Counted from the first letter of the stretch, positions 26,497 to 37,500 are shown. The stretch: 64,000 bases of DNA from Alteromonas mediterranea DE (GCF_000020585.3 NC_011138.3:1519193-1583192); one strand, 5' to 3'. A program made the numbers and translations. The notes: generated by a model from the letters alone, not told the origin.

Positions 26497-27117
26497 ATGA
26501 GCCAATTTTTCTATGTACACCCTGATAACCCGCAAAAACGCTTAATCAGCCAAGCATGTGAGTTAATTCGGGACGGCGCCGTTGTGGTTTACCCTACCGA
26601 TTCGGGCTATGCCATAGGCTGCCAAATGGAAGATAAGAAAGCTTTAGAGCAGCTTTGCCGTATACGCCAAATTGATAAAGATCATAACTTCACTCTGATG
26701 TGCCGTGATATGTCGGAGTTATCGATTTACGCAAAAGTTGATAATACTGCGTTTAGGCAGATTAAAAACAACACGCCTGGGCACTACACGTTTGTGCTTA
26801 AAGCAACGCGTGAAGTGCCAAAGCGTTTGCAAAATCCAAAACGTAAAACCATTGGTATTCGCGTGCCGGACAACGCTATTGCGCTGGCACTGCTTGAAGA
26901 GTTGGGCGAGCCATTAATGTCGACATCGCTGATTTTGCCGGGCAATACAATGGCAGAGTCAGACCCAGACGTTATTCGCGATAATTTAGAGAAGCAGGTG
27001 GGGCTTATTATTCACGGTGGCTATATCGGCGAACACCCTACTACTGTTATCGACTTGTCGGATGACACGCCTGTGATTATGCGTCATGGAACGGGCGACC
27101 CATCGCCATTTGAATAG
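26497..27117 (+). CDS. yciO: YrdC/Sua5-like protein YciO
   Basis: 206-residue YrdC-domain protein. Conserved KxR-S/T-N-type surface: YPTDSGYAIGC, RIRQIDKDHNFTLMC and TIGIRVPDN. It is the YciO subgroup rather than TsaC, so threonylcarbamoyl-adenylate synthesis is possible but not proven. It follows rnm, as in E. coli. The gap (26346-26496) holds no visible feature. Confidence 0.87.
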   Translation: MSQFFYVHPDNPQKRLISQACELIRDGAVVVYPTDSGYAIGCQMEDKKALEQLCRIRQIDKDHNFTLMCRDMSELSIYAKVDNTAFRQIKNNTPGHYTFVLKATREVPKRLQNPKRKTIGIRVPDNAIALALLEELGEPLMSTSLILPGNTMAESDPDVIRDNLEKQVGLIIHGGYIGEHPTTVIDLSDDTPVIMRHGTGDPSPFE

Positions 27118-27226
27118 CACTTCAATAAGTCCGCTAAATCAACGGCTAATCGTAAAGAGAACCGAGAAGCCTCAAATAAGAACAGATAATAATAAAAGCG
27201 TTAGCGCATAAAATGGTTGTGAAAGA

Positions 27227-28090
27227 GTGGCAAACCTTGTTGAAAATACAGTGAATAGTACAGAGCCTGCCAATAACGACGGGCTCTCAACGCCTGTTCA
27301 GCAACCGTTACCCTTAGCTTTTATCAATGGCGAAGCGCTTATTGAAAAGCCTGAAGATCTGTTTATCCCACCCGATGCACTAGAAGTCATTCTAGAAACT
27401 TTCGAGGGGCCCCTTGATTTACTGTTATATCTCATCAGAAAACAGAAATTTGATATCACTACATTACCTATTGCAGATGTTACAAAGCAATACATGGAAT
27501 ATGTGGATGCCATGATGGCGCTTAAACTAGAGTTAGCGGCAGAATATTTATTAATGGCAGCAATTTTAGCCGAGATTAAATCGCGTCTATTACTGCCAAA
27601 GCGCAGTGATGATAATGACGAAGAGGAAGATCCTCGCGCTGAACTTATTCGCCGTTTAAAAGAGTACGAGCTAGTAAAACAGGCGGCTGAAGACCTAGAC
27701 ACGCAGCCTCGATTGGAGCGCGATGTATTTAAAGCGCAGGTGGACACCAGTGAAAATGTCGCGCCCATTCGCGTTGAGCCAGACATATCGCTGGCCGAAA
27801 TTGTACTTGCGTTTAGCGCGGCGATGAAGCGGGCACAAGCGTTTGAACATCACACGATTGAGAAGGAAGCGCTAAGTACCCGAGAGCGAATGTCGCTGAT
27901 ACTGTCGGTACTGACTAACGTTGAATATACACCGCTTGAGCGATTGTTTACTCTAGAGGAAGGTAAGGCCGGTGTGGTGGTTTGTTTCTTAGCTATTTTA
28001 GAATTAGTAAAAGAACAGCTAATTTTATGCATTCAGGCAGGTCCTTATGCGAAAATTCATGTAAAATTAGGTGCACATGAAGAAAGTTAA
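27227..28090 (+). CDS. scpA: Segregation and condensation protein A
   Basis: 287-residue kleisin subunit of the SMC-ScpAB condensin. The core LETFEGPLDLLLYLIRKQKFDI is diagnostic, followed by AAEYLLMAAILAEIKSRLLLPK and a C-terminal winged helix. Start GTG 27227 gives MANLVENTVN and a short disordered N-terminus. It overlaps scpB. Confidence 0.9.
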   Translation: MANLVENTVNSTEPANNDGLSTPVQQPLPLAFINGEALIEKPEDLFIPPDALEVILETFEGPLDLLLYLIRKQKFDITTLPIADVTKQYMEYVDAMMALKLELAAEYLLMAAILAEIKSRLLLPKRSDDNDEEEDPRAELIRRLKEYELVKQAAEDLDTQPRLERDVFKAQVDTSENVAPIRVEPDISLAEIVLAFSAAMKRAQAFEHHTIEKEALSTRERMSLILSVLTNVEYTPLERLFTLEEGKAGVVVCFLAILELVKEQLILCIQAGPYAKIHVKLGAHEES

Positions 28091-28670
28091 CACGGCGCAG
28101 CTGAAGCAATTGGTGGAAGCGGCAATATTTGTTGCTGATAAACCAATATCCAGACAGCAGCTCAAAGAAACGGTACTCAACGAGTTTTCCGTTGCTGATA
28201 GAACCTTAAGTAAGGTGCTCAACGAGCTTAAATTAGATTATCAGCCACGAGGTATTCAACTGGTGGAAGTAGCAAGTGGCTTTCGCTTCCAGTCGTTAGA
28301 TGCTTTGAGCCCGTGGTTAAGTAAATTGTGGCAAGAAAACGCGCCAAAGTACTCTAGAGCAATGCTCGAGACGCTGGCGTTAATTGCTTACCGCCAACCA
28401 ATTACTCGCGGTGAAATAGAGCAAGTGCGAGGTGTTGCGGTAAGCAGCAATATTATTAAAACACTCACAGAACGAGACTGGATAAAAGTGGTAGGCCACA
28501 AAGAAGTGCCCGGGCGACCGGCGCTTTATGCTACGACTAAAGGTTTTTTAGACTATTTTTCAATGTCTTCATTGAGCGATTTGCCCAATGCTGACGCGTT
28601 TGAAAACATGGCTGAGAGCATAGCATCTGACTCGCCGCTTAAGGTGTTAAATGAGGCACCGTCTGAATAG
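28077..28670 (+). CDS. scpB: Segregation and condensation protein B
   Basis: About 197 residues with two winged-helix domains: QLVEAAIFVADKPISRQQLKE, then ALIAYRQPITRGEIEQVRGV and GRPALYATTKGFLDYF. It completes the ScpAB pair that loads onto SMC during chromosome segregation. ATG 28077 (with AGG six bases upstream) overlaps scpA by 14 bp. GTG 28071 is an alternative. Confidence 0.9.
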   Translation: MKKVNTAQLKQLVEAAIFVADKPISRQQLKETVLNEFSVADRTLSKVLNELKLDYQPRGIQLVEVASGFRFQSLDALSPWLSKLWQENAPKYSRAMLETLALIAYRQPITRGEIEQVRGVAVSSNIIKTLTERDWIKVVGHKEVPGRPALYATTKGFLDYFSMSSLSDLPNADAFENMAESIASDSPLKVLNEAPSE

Positions 28671-28710
28671 ACCGTGCGACCGTAAACAAGCAATTAAAGA
28701 GTGAAAACCC

Positions 28711-29607
28711 ATGACTGAAAAGTTGCAAAAAGTACTGGCTAACCAAGGGCTAGGCTCGCGACGAGAAATGGAACGTTGGATTGAGGAAGGCCGAGTATCG
28801 GTTAACGGTTCCGTAGCGACATTAGGTGATAGAGTTGACCACACTGCGCAAATTCGCGTTGATGGCCATCTTTTATCACGTCAAACCGAGCAGCCAATTT
28901 GTCGAGTGTTGATGTACAACAAGCCAGAAGGTGAACTGTGTAGCCGTCACGACCCAGAAGGTCGAGATACGGTGTTTGACCGTCTGCCGGCTATTCGTCT
29001 AGGGCGCTGGATTACCGTTGGCCGTTTAGACATGAACACCAGTGGTTTGCTTCTGTTTACCAACGATGGTGAGCTTGCAAACCGCTTAATGCATCCTAAG
29101 TGCGAAGTAGAACGTGAATACGCCGTACGTGTGTTTGGTGAAGTTTCGACCAAGACACTAAACACACTTCAAAAAGGGGTAGAGCTAGACGACGGTGAAG
29201 CCAAATTTCTAACAATATCGGGTACGCCCACGCCACAGCATGCTGAAGAAGAAAGCATGAACCGTTGGTTCAACGTGACCTTGAAAGAAGGGCGTAACCG
29301 TGAAGTTCGCCGTCTTTGGGAATCACAAGGCGTACAAGTTAGCCGCCTTATCCGTGTTAAGTACGGCCCAATCGAGCTTCAAAAACGTCTGCCGCAAGGT
29401 GCGTGGGTTGAGCTAGGGCTAGAAGACGTAAACGCGCTTCGCAATCATGTACAGCTGCCTGATGAAACGCAGACTATGGTGAACGTTCGACAAGGTAAAC
29501 TCGACCACGCTCGTTTAAGTCGTATGCGCCGCTCAGTGAAAAAGCATAAAGTTCGCAAGCAACAGGGCCTTAATAAAAGAGCGGGTCGCCCAGCAAAGCG
29601 CAAATAA
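28711..29607 (+). CDS. rluB: 23S rRNA pseudouridine(2605) synthase
   Basis: 298 residues. N-terminal S4 domain ([31 protein letters not shown]), then the catalytic Asp in [18 protein letters not shown] and the [14 protein letters not shown] segment of the RsuA/RluB group. A basic C-terminal tail ([16 protein letters not shown]) binds RNA. Length and tail fit RluB. It follows scpB by 40 bp and may belong to the same transcript. Confidence 0.9.
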   Translation: MTEKLQKVLANQGLGSRREMERWIEEGRVSVNGSVATLGDRVDHTAQIRVDGHLLSRQTEQPICRVLMYNKPEGELCSRHDPEGRDTVFDRLPAIRLGRWITVGRLDMNTSGLLLFTNDGELANRLMHPKCEVEREYAVRVFGEVSTKTLNTLQKGVELDDGEAKFLTISGTPTPQHAEEESMNRWFNVTLKEGRNREVRRLWESQGVQVSRLIRVKYGPIELQKRLPQGAWVELGLEDVNALRNHVQLPDETQTMVNVRQGKLDHARLSRMRRSVKKHKVRKQQGLNKRAGRPAKRK

Positions 29608-29630
29608 CCCAGTACTGAATTCGTCTTTCT

Positions 29631-29667
29631 AAAAAAGCCGCTCGCTTTTAAAAGCCAGCGCCTTTTT
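29631..29667 (+). terminator. Terminator after rluB
   Basis: AAAAAAGCCGCTCGCTTTT and AAAAGCCAGCGCCTTTTT can fold into a long hairpin with two C-C mismatches, ending in a T-run. It lies about 25 bp after the rluB stop and could act in both directions. Confidence 0.6.
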
Positions 29668-29838
29668 AGTGCCTCTATTTAACATCGCGGTAATAAGTTA
29701 GGGCTCAACGACTTTACCTAAAAACCAATTTACGACCCCCAAAAGGGGAAATGCGATCTTCTTTTTTAACGTTGGCGTAGCAATGGGTGAACGCGCTACG
29801 TCCAGTAGCTATGTACCAACCCGGAAAAGGAGACGGTA

Positions 29839-30642
29839 ATGAAAGATATGCCTCAAATGGGAATGGGAACCTTCCGCTTAGAAGGTGAGGAAGCCCGAGT
29901 GTCAGCGAGTAAAGCATTAGACGTGGGATTTAGACACATAGATACCGCCCAGTTTTATGATAACGAAGCGCAGGTTGGTGACGCGATTAAAACCAGCGGC
30001 CTTAATAGAAACGAGCTTTTTGTTACCACCAAAGTGTGGCATGAGTCGCTAGGTGAAGATCATTTTATTCCAAGTGTTCATGAAAGCTTGGAGAAGCTAA
30101 AGATAGAGTATGTCGATTTGTTACTTATTCACTGGCCATACCCTGGCAACGACATCTCGCTAGAAAGCTATTTGGGCAGCTTAGCAAAAGCGAAAGAGCT
30201 TGGGCTCACCCGCCATATTGGTGTTTCCAACTTTACCATTGATTTATTAGACAAGGCGGAAGAAATTCTAGGTAAGGGGGAAATTTACACAAACCAAATC
30301 GAGATCCACCCGTTTATGCAAAATAGAAAGGTGGTGGATGCCTGCAAAGCGAAAAATATTCGAGCGACGGCTTACATGCCATTTGCAGTAGGCAAAGTCA
30401 TGAAAGATGAAACGTTACAGCAAATAGCCCAGAATCATAATGCAAGCCCAGCGCAAGTAGTGCTGGCGTGGATGGAAAAACGACACATTTATGCCATTCC
30501 ATCTTCAACCAGTAAAACGCACTTGCAGGAAAATTTAGCTTACGGTGGTGTGCAGCTTTCGGATGATGAACTTGCACTTGTAGACGGGCTAGACAATGGT
30601 GAGCGTATTGTAAACCCAGATTTTGCGCCCGAGTGGGACTAG
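29839..30642 (+). CDS. dkgB: Aldo/keto reductase, 2,5-diketo-gluconate reductase-like
   Basis: 267-residue NADPH-dependent (alpha/beta)8 reductase. Catalytic Asp-Tyr in DTAQFYDNE, Lys in FVTTKVWHE and His in LLLIHWPYP form the tetrad. GVSNFTIDLL and IPSSTSKTHLQEN bind cofactor. The closest family I recognise is DkgB, which reduces methylglyoxal and 2,5-diketo-gluconate; substrate specificity is inferred. AAAGGAG lies just before the ATG. Confidence 0.82.
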   Translation: MKDMPQMGMGTFRLEGEEARVSASKALDVGFRHIDTAQFYDNEAQVGDAIKTSGLNRNELFVTTKVWHESLGEDHFIPSVHESLEKLKIEYVDLLLIHWPYPGNDISLESYLGSLAKAKELGLTRHIGVSNFTIDLLDKAEEILGKGEIYTNQIEIHPFMQNRKVVDACKAKNIRATAYMPFAVGKVMKDETLQQIAQNHNASPAQVVLAWMEKRHIYAIPSSTSKTHLQENLAYGGVQLSDDELALVDGLDNGERIVNPDFAPEWD

Positions 30643-30828
30643 TTTAACGCCAATTAACTGCTACGTTGCGTGCACATTACTTCAAACGTAGCTAAGACGT
30701 GTTCTAATGTTTAAAGGCCGCCGTCTACACCGTTGTTAACAAATGTGGGTTAATGATAAGTAGTAGGCGGCTGAGTTTATTAAATTACGGTAGGCTATGT
30801 ACAATAAGCTTATAGAAATGGTTATTGG

Positions 30829-31401
30829 CTAGTCTGGTTTTGGATTTAGGTCAACAGATTTAATGACCTTTGCTGGGTTGCCCCCTATAACCACATTAGA
30901 GCCGAAAGACTTAGTCACAACAGCGCCTGAGGCCACCACCACATTATCACCAAGCGTTACTCCTGGGTTTATCACTGCCATTCCGCCTATCCAACAGTTG
31001 TGGCCGATAGTGATGGGTTTAGCAAACTCGATACCGGTAGCGCGCTGCTTGGGGTCGATAGGGTGTGTTGCTGTATAAATGCCAACTTGAGGCGCTATCA
31101 TACAGTTATCCCCAATTGTCACTTTAGCCGCGTCTAATATCACGCAATTGAAATTGGCGAAGAAGTTTTCGCCAACATAAATGTTTTCGCCGTAATCACA
31201 TTTAAATGACGACTCGATATACAGCCTTTTGCCTGTACTGCCAAAAAGTTGTTTAAGCAGTCGAGTACGCGTTTTGTGTTCGCTCTGGCAAATACTATTT
31301 AGTTCATCAAGCTGTATACGACACTGTTTACGCATTGCCGTTAACGTCTTGTCAGACGGAAAGTACAATGCGCCAGTCAGCATTTTTTCTTGTTCAGTCA
31401 T
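30829..31401 (-). CDS. Maltose/galactoside-type sugar O-acetyltransferase
   Basis: 190 residues. N-terminal EKMLTGALYFPSDKTLTAMRK is typical of the Maa/LacA group. The left-handed beta-helix hexapeptide repeats run through VTIGDNCMIAPQVGIYTATH (catalytic His), then ITIGHNCWIGGMAVINPGVTLGDNVVVASGAVVTKSF and IGGNPAKVIKSV. It transfers acetyl from acetyl-CoA to a sugar; the acceptor is unknown. Confidence 0.87.
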   Translation of the reverse strand: MTEQEKMLTGALYFPSDKTLTAMRKQCRIQLDELNSICQSEHKTRTRLLKQLFGSTGKRLYIESSFKCDYGENIYVGENFFANFNCVILDAAKVTIGDNCMIAPQVGIYTATHPIDPKQRATGIEFAKPITIGHNCWIGGMAVINPGVTLGDNVVVASGAVVTKSFGSNVVIGGNPAKVIKSVDLNPKPD

Positions 31402-31437
31402 TTATTAACAGAAAGCGTAAAAATAAAAGCCGATACG

Positions 31438-32109
31438 TTACTGCGCGTCGCTATAGCTTACAACGACTTTTTGCATCAAAGCGTCATTTTCAATATCTAA
31501 ATGTACAGAGCGCTTCAATATAATGTCCCCTTCGATGGTTACTGAAGCGCTAATAGTTAACGTGGGTTTGTCATCAGATTGTTTGCCCCACGAACTTTCA
31601 CTCTCTTTGTAAATAAGATTTCCAGCAATATGGGTGGTACCAGATAAAGTAATGTCGCCATTTAGCGTTTTGATGTGCTTATCAATTGTTGTATCTATCG
31701 CATCGATGTCGCCGTTTACCGTTTCAACGCTGCCACCGATAGTGCTTTGTACCGGTAGCGTTACGTTCCCGTTCACGGTTTCTACATTTTTGAGCACGGT
31801 TAAATGAGGTGTAGCGCTCACATCTCCATTGACAATATCAATATTTCGGACAGTCACATCACTGCCCATTTCAAGGTTGCCATTAACAATGCTGACTTCG
31901 TCAGCACCTGCATTGTTACTTATCTCAACATTGCCGTTTACGGAAGAAATATCGCCGGCGTACTTTCCTTCTGCAATGTCAATATTACCTAGAATTGAGC
32001 TAAAGTCGCTGCCTTCTAGAGCATGAGCATTGCCAACGTGTATAACGCAACCACTAAGTAGTGAGGCAGAAACAAGCATAACGGTGCCAGCAATAATAGA
32101 CTTTTTCAT
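31438..32109 (-). CDS. Repetitive lipoprotein with VNG repeats
   Basis: 223 residues. The lipobox LLSGC follows a signal peptide (MKKSIIAGTVMLVSAS), so the mature protein is membrane-anchored. About eight degenerate repeats of about 17-20 residues (SSVNGNVEIS, SIVNGNLEMG, DIVNGDVSA, ETVNGNVTL, ETVNGDIDA, KTLNGDITL) predict a right-handed beta-helix or polymer-forming solenoid. I recognise no function. It shares direction with the acetyltransferase gene 36 bp downstream, so an operon is possible. Confidence 0.75.
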   Translation of the reverse strand: MKKSIIAGTVMLVSASLLSGCVIHVGNAHALEGSDFSSILGNIDIAEGKYAGDISSVNGNVEISNNAGADEVSIVNGNLEMGSDVTVRNIDIVNGDVSATPHLTVLKNVETVNGNVTLPVQSTIGGSVETVNGDIDAIDTTIDKHIKTLNGDITLSGTTHIAGNLIYKESESSWGKQSDDKPTLTISASVTIEGDIILKRSVHLDIENDALMQKVVVSYSDAQ

Positions 32110-32335
32110 ATTTTTATATCCTTGATTGAGATTTCATAGGCTGTGTACGCCTACTTTACCCCTTGCAGCATCACTAACTATGCCAAGTTGTAAAATTGAT
32201 TTAAATCAGTGCTTTATGTGTATATCACGCAAGGCTTTAAACGAGTGTGTCGCATAATACACAAGTTTATAGCTTTATCTCCCAACGAGTAGTGAATTTG
32301 ACCACTACTTCCGAGCCACACTAAAGTACTGAAAG

Positions 32336-32500
32336 GGACAGACACTTATATGCACACGCAGCAAGCGAATATAGAAGTACAGGTGTGGACAGACACTTAT
32401 GCCAGTACGTGGTAAACGAGTATGAATGAAGTTTTTACTTTATTAAGTGTGTGTCCACTTTGTACACCATGTAAGTACTAGGAAAAGAAAGTGAGTGTCC
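32336..32500. repeat. Last motif cluster of the window
   Basis: Exact GGACAGACACT at 32336-32346 and 32387-32397, then variants AGTGTGTGTCC (32446-32456) and AGTGAGTGTCC (32490-32500) in opposite orientation. No exact copy is seen to the right of this. The rest of the 694-bp gap holds no intact gene; a short frame ending LRDEVIKATEKGVK (stop near 32667), followed by a weak hairpin, could be the relic of a gene end. Confidence 0.72.
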
Positions 32501-32803
32501 GTTTTAAACGTTCTTTTTTAAACTCCGTCCGCCAGTATGAAAAATGTTGGCACCCTCGCATTGGATTAATAGGCCCATTGTTTGCATTGCGAGAGAAGTG
32601 CACGGGGAAATAAGTTTCTGAAATTACGTGACGAAGTCATTAAGGCTACAGAGAAAGGCGTGAAGTAAACCGATTGCTTGGTTTTTTCTCAGCGTGGCTA
32701 TTCTAAGTATTTACCTTTGATACTAAAGAGCCAATTTGTAATAGAAAATGATACAAAGGTAACGGTCGGCGATAAAAACCGAGTAATGTAGATGGAGCAG
32801 TGA

Positions 32804-34090
32804 ATGACGGATAAATACCTACAATTGAATAGAGCGAAAAGGCTTGCATTGGCTTGCTTAGTGTTTGCCGCAAGTGTATTTATTCTCACAATACTAATGC
32901 CCAAATTCTACCCAGGGTTGATAGGTGCTTGGTGGCTCGGTTTGATAAAGATGGCGAGTGAAGCCGCCTTGGTTGGGGGGCTTGCTGACTGGTTCGCAGT
33001 TACGGCCTTATTTAAACCTATACCCGCAAAATATCCTATTCCTCATACAAATATTGTAGCCAGTAATAAGTCGGTCATTGCTAACAATTTATCCCTTTTC
33101 GTTAAAGAGAAGTTCTTTCACCCTGAAGCCATTGAAACCCTTATTCGCAATAGTGACCCTGCTAAAGGTGCCGGGAGGTGGCTATCGGTAGATAAGAATG
33201 CCACACGGCTAAGTCGGTTTTTATGCGATGCCTTTGCTGGTGTTTTACGAGTGTTAGATGATAAACCGGTTAAAACATTTATTGCTAAAACGGCAGAAAA
33301 GGGTATTGACCAACTCGATCTCAGACAATTAATGGCCACATCATTAGGGGCAGTAACAAAAGAGCGTCAGCACCAAGTGGTGTTAGACAAGGTGCTAGGG
33401 AAATTAGCAAATTTATTGGCTGAACCTGATACGCAAGTCTATATCGCAGATACGTTAGTTGTATGGTTAAAAACAGAATACAGCAGAATCGAAAAGCTAT
33501 TGCCATCCGGTTGGTTAAGTGAACAAGGGGCCTTGATAGCGGTTAAGGCGGTTTCGAGTATTTTAGAAGATATTTACCAAGACGAACATCACCCCATTCG
33601 CCACGCTTTCGATGAACAGGTTCATGAATTTTTGTACGAATTGCAGCATAGCCCTTTGATGGAACAAAAAGTAAATGGTTATAAAGATAAGATTGTTAAC
33701 GATCCGGCCTTAAAAGATTATGTTTACCAGTCGTGGGCAAAATTTCATAATTGGCTTGTAACTTCTCTAGAGGAGCAAAACGGTAAAGCTGAGACGAAAG
33801 TGTCTGCCTTATTGAAAGATTTAGGTACAACGTTAACGCAAGATAGTGATCTTGCCAAAGCGTTTAATAAGCACATTGGTGAGGCCGCGAAGTATATGGC
33901 ACCCGAATTGGCGGAGTTTTTAACACGTCATATTCGCGACACTATTAACAGTTGGGATGAGCGTGAAATGGCGAAGCAGGTGGAGCTCAATATCGGCAGA
34001 GACCTACAGAAAGTACGCATTAATGGCACGATTGTGGGCGGGTTGATTGGTGCAATATTGTTTGGTGTAGAGACGCTGCTGGGCCTCTGA
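32804..34090 (+). CDS. DUF445 family membrane protein (YjiN-like)
   Basis: 428 residues. The N-terminal membrane helix (ALACLVFAASVFILTILM) is followed by the signature MASEAALVGGLADWFAVTALFKPIPAKYPIPHTNIV. The middle is helical and alternates charged and hydrophobic residues. A last membrane helix (IVGGLIGAILFGVETLLGL) ends the protein. Family function is unknown. It is monocistronic. Confidence 0.85.
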   Translation: MTDKYLQLNRAKRLALACLVFAASVFILTILMPKFYPGLIGAWWLGLIKMASEAALVGGLADWFAVTALFKPIPAKYPIPHTNIVASNKSVIANNLSLFVKEKFFHPEAIETLIRNSDPAKGAGRWLSVDKNATRLSRFLCDAFAGVLRVLDDKPVKTFIAKTAEKGIDQLDLRQLMATSLGAVTKERQHQVVLDKVLGKLANLLAEPDTQVYIADTLVVWLKTEYSRIEKLLPSGWLSEQGALIAVKAVSSILEDIYQDEHHPIRHAFDEQVHEFLYELQHSPLMEQKVNGYKDKIVNDPALKDYVYQSWAKFHNWLVTSLEEQNGKAETKVSALLKDLGTTLTQDSDLAKAFNKHIGEAAKYMAPELAEFLTRHIRDTINSWDEREMAKQVELNIGRDLQKVRINGTIVGGLIGAILFGVETLLGL

Positions 34091-34596
34091 TACCTACGGA
34101 TACCAAATGAATTGGATTTATTCTTAGAGGTGTCGAAATTATTTACAGTTCAAAAAGCAGACAACATTGTGAAAGTTATAGTTGTATGAAAAATATACGC
34201 TATTTAATGTGGGTATGGTTTATGCTACCAAAGCGAAACGCTAAATAATCAATATTGGTGCGTGGTGCAGTAGGTATTACGTTTAGTTGTCGCAAGCCCT
34301 TCTACGGCGAAAATTGATAGATGTTTTAGTTACATTCAAAGTAATTAAAAAAGGCTATCTTCAAGGATGAACATATTTTATAAGGAAGTAACGCAACGTT
34401 GTCCTCATGGCATTGTTGTATTCGAAATATTTCTCAGCTTACTCTTTCTTACTCTTTACTCCCTTCGTGCGCTCACTAATTGTGAGCTGAGCCGTTCAGA
34501 AAATCATTCAATCAAAACAATATTCAAACCTGCTCGTTGTTGGTGGTGGGTTACTAATCAAATTACACGTCATTTCAATATTTAAGGACAAAAGTT
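34091..34596 (+). other. 506-bp gap with the leader of the giant exoprotein gene
   Basis: No convincing gene. A 72-codon frame (34367-34585) has no ribosome site and no recognisable family, and lies in AT-rich DNA just before the exoprotein ribosome site (AAGGA, 34584-34588). The region probably holds the promoter and a long 5' leader; I could not identify a -35/-10 pair with confidence. Confidence 0.4.
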
Positions 34597-37500
34597 ATGG
34601 CAACTCCTATCAGCAACGAACGTTTAGTCAACTCTATTATCAACAACAGTATAGGTGCCAATCATACCGCAGCGTTTGCTGACGGAAGCTATATTACCGT
34701 CTGGCATTCAACACGAGATGTCGGAAATTCATATGGCATTTATGCCCAGCGGTTTAACGCAAATGGCACACCAATCGGTCATGAGTTTCAAGTGAATGTA
34801 CCGTTCGACTCATATAGTAATCAGCAAAATCCCAAGGTGACTACACTGGCTGATGGTAGTTTTGCGGTGACTTGGCATGGCGCTGGTGAGGGGGACGGAG
34901 CTGGAATTTTTGCTCGACATTTTAATGCATCCGGTGAGCCTACTACAGCTAACGTACTGATAAATGCAGATACATCTTCTACACAAGATTATCCAGATAT
35001 CGCAACCTTAGACGATGGAAACATAGTAATCGGATGGCGTAGTAACAGCAGTAATAACCCTGAGCTAGTCTTTCGAGCATTCGATAGTTCTCTAACCCCC
35101 GTCTCAACAGAGCAGGCAATTACCGTACAGGGAGACACTACTACCTATTATTTAGATATAAGTGCTCATGCAGGAGGGTTCGCAGCTACTTGGTATCCAA
35201 GTAGCAATAACGGCGTGGTTCGATTCCAGCAATTCAATAATGAATTAAGTGCCGAAGGTCCGACAGTTCAGGTTGGAGTTCAAACTGGTGGGGACCAAGA
35301 CACCCCCAAAATTGAATATTTCAGCAATGGTGATTTTGTCGTTGTCTGGGAAGAAAATTCTGGCTTTGATGGTTCAGGTGATGGAGTTTACGCACAACTT
35401 TTTAATGCTGATGGAACCGACGCATCGGGCGTTTTTCTAGTAAATACCACAACGAGTAGTTCGCAGAACAGGCCCGGTGTCGCTGTGCTCGATGACGATA
35501 CTTTTGTAGTGACTTGGGACGGTCGAACTACCTTAGACGGCAGTTTTGTATCGGGTGTCGTATATCAACAATTTGCGCAAGATGGCACGCCTATTGGTAT
35601 TGAAATGCTTGCAACCACAGCGTCGAATTCTAATGGAAGCCAATACACCCCCGATATCACCGCACTTTCAAACGGTGAATTTGTTATTACATGGGACTCA
35701 GACAGTTTTACCACTGATGATGGTGCACAAGCAGGTATTGTGCAGCGTGTTTTCTCTACAACGAATACTTCTGTTTTAAATATCCCACCAGAAATTGTTG
35801 GTATGGTTGATCAAATTGTTTTCGATGAGAACGTAGTGAATGCTGCCCCACAAATTATTGATATTGCGGTTGCAGTGGTAGACACAGACACCGCAAACTA
35901 TGATGGAGGCGAACTTTCTATTGCCTATGTGGTGGGAGGTAGCAGCGAAGATTCACTTTCGATACGCAATCAGGGGACTGGCTCTTCGCAGATTGGTGTG
36001 TCTGGTAACCAGATCACCTATGAAGGAAATGTGATAGGTACCATCGTTGAGAATGGCGACAGCGGCAGCAACCTACTTGTCAATTTAACCAGTAATGCAA
36101 ATGTAGAGTCGATAGAAGCACTGCTGGAAAACGTTCAATATGCCAACAGTTCACAAAGCCCTCAAGCAACGCGTACGCTCTCTATTCGACTCGACGATGG
36201 TACGGGCAACACAAGCAGCAATGTAACAACAGAAATTATCGTTGAACAAACCAATGATTCAATTGCGTCAGTTGGCACAACAGAAAGGGTAAACACTTAT
36301 ACAAACTCAGTACAGTCCGGTCCTTCTATCAGCGAGTTCGACGATGGCAGTTTCATCGTTGTTTGGGATAGCTATTCACAAAACGATACTAATAACTATG
36401 GAATACACGCTCAGCGCTTTAGTGCTAGTGGGGAGCCTGTAGGGTTAGAGCTACAAATAAACCAGTCCGACTTTTTGCCCAGTGACTCAACGCAGCAGCA
36501 TCCTGATGTCACCACTTTTTCTGACGGTAGCTTTATGGTCACGTGGGATGGCGCTGGAGAGGTTGGGCAAGACGGTTCAGGCATTTACGGAAGAATCTTC
36601 AACGCTGATGGTACTCCGGCCACCGATGATTTCCAGGTAAACCAATATACGTCAAGCACGCAATCTGACAGTCAGATTACCCGCCTGTCAAACGGCAATG
36701 TCGCGGTAACATGGCAAAGTGCGGGTGCCGACGGTAGTGGGTGGTCCATCGTAACAAGAATTTTCGATTCCAATGGGGCTCCCGTTACAGATGAAATTGT
36801 CGTCAATAGCACTACTACTAGCACCCAATATGAACCTTCTGTCGATTCGTACGATGGTGGATATATTGTGGGCTGGTACTCAAGTACGCAGGCTGGCGGA
36901 AGTTCGAGTAATATCGTTGCTCGTGCGGTAAACAATGATGGCACCTTTGCCAGTGCAGAACTTGATATTACGTTGGGTCAGGCTGGAGATCAGCTCAGCG
37001 TCGAAGTGAATGCATCGGCCGATGGAAGCTATGTACTAACGTGGGTCGACCACTCAGGGAACGCTGACGGAAGTGGTTATGGTATTGTCGCTCAAAAATT
37101 TGATGCCTCTCATAGTGCACTTACGGCGCAAATTGTTATTAATGAAAATAGCTCAAGCACCCAATACCGCCCTGACATCGCTCAACTTGATAACGGCAAT
37201 TACGTATTCACGTGGCACGACGCAAACTTGGGCAGTATTATGCGCCGCGAGTTTACTTCTGATTTAGTGCCTATAGACAGTGAGTTACGGGTTGAATCAA
37301 ATATAAATACATCGGTAGACAATCCTGTTGTCATTGGTTCGGGCAACAACTACTTCATCGCATTTGAACAAAGCGGTACCGGATTCGATAGCACCGATAT
37401 CAGCCTTAATCGCTTTGGTTCTTTTGCCGACGCAACTGGACCAGAGATAACCGGTTTCGCTTCTAGCTATAACTTTGATGAAGCACTGGTCAATGCGGGG

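Noticed and set aside
31848..31857. GGACAGTCAC in the lipoprotein gene
   Set aside because: Ten-base match to a variant only, in the opposite orientation to all other genic copies; could be chance.
34367..34585. 72-codon frame before the exoprotein gene
   Set aside because: No ribosome site or homology recognised; more likely leader DNA.
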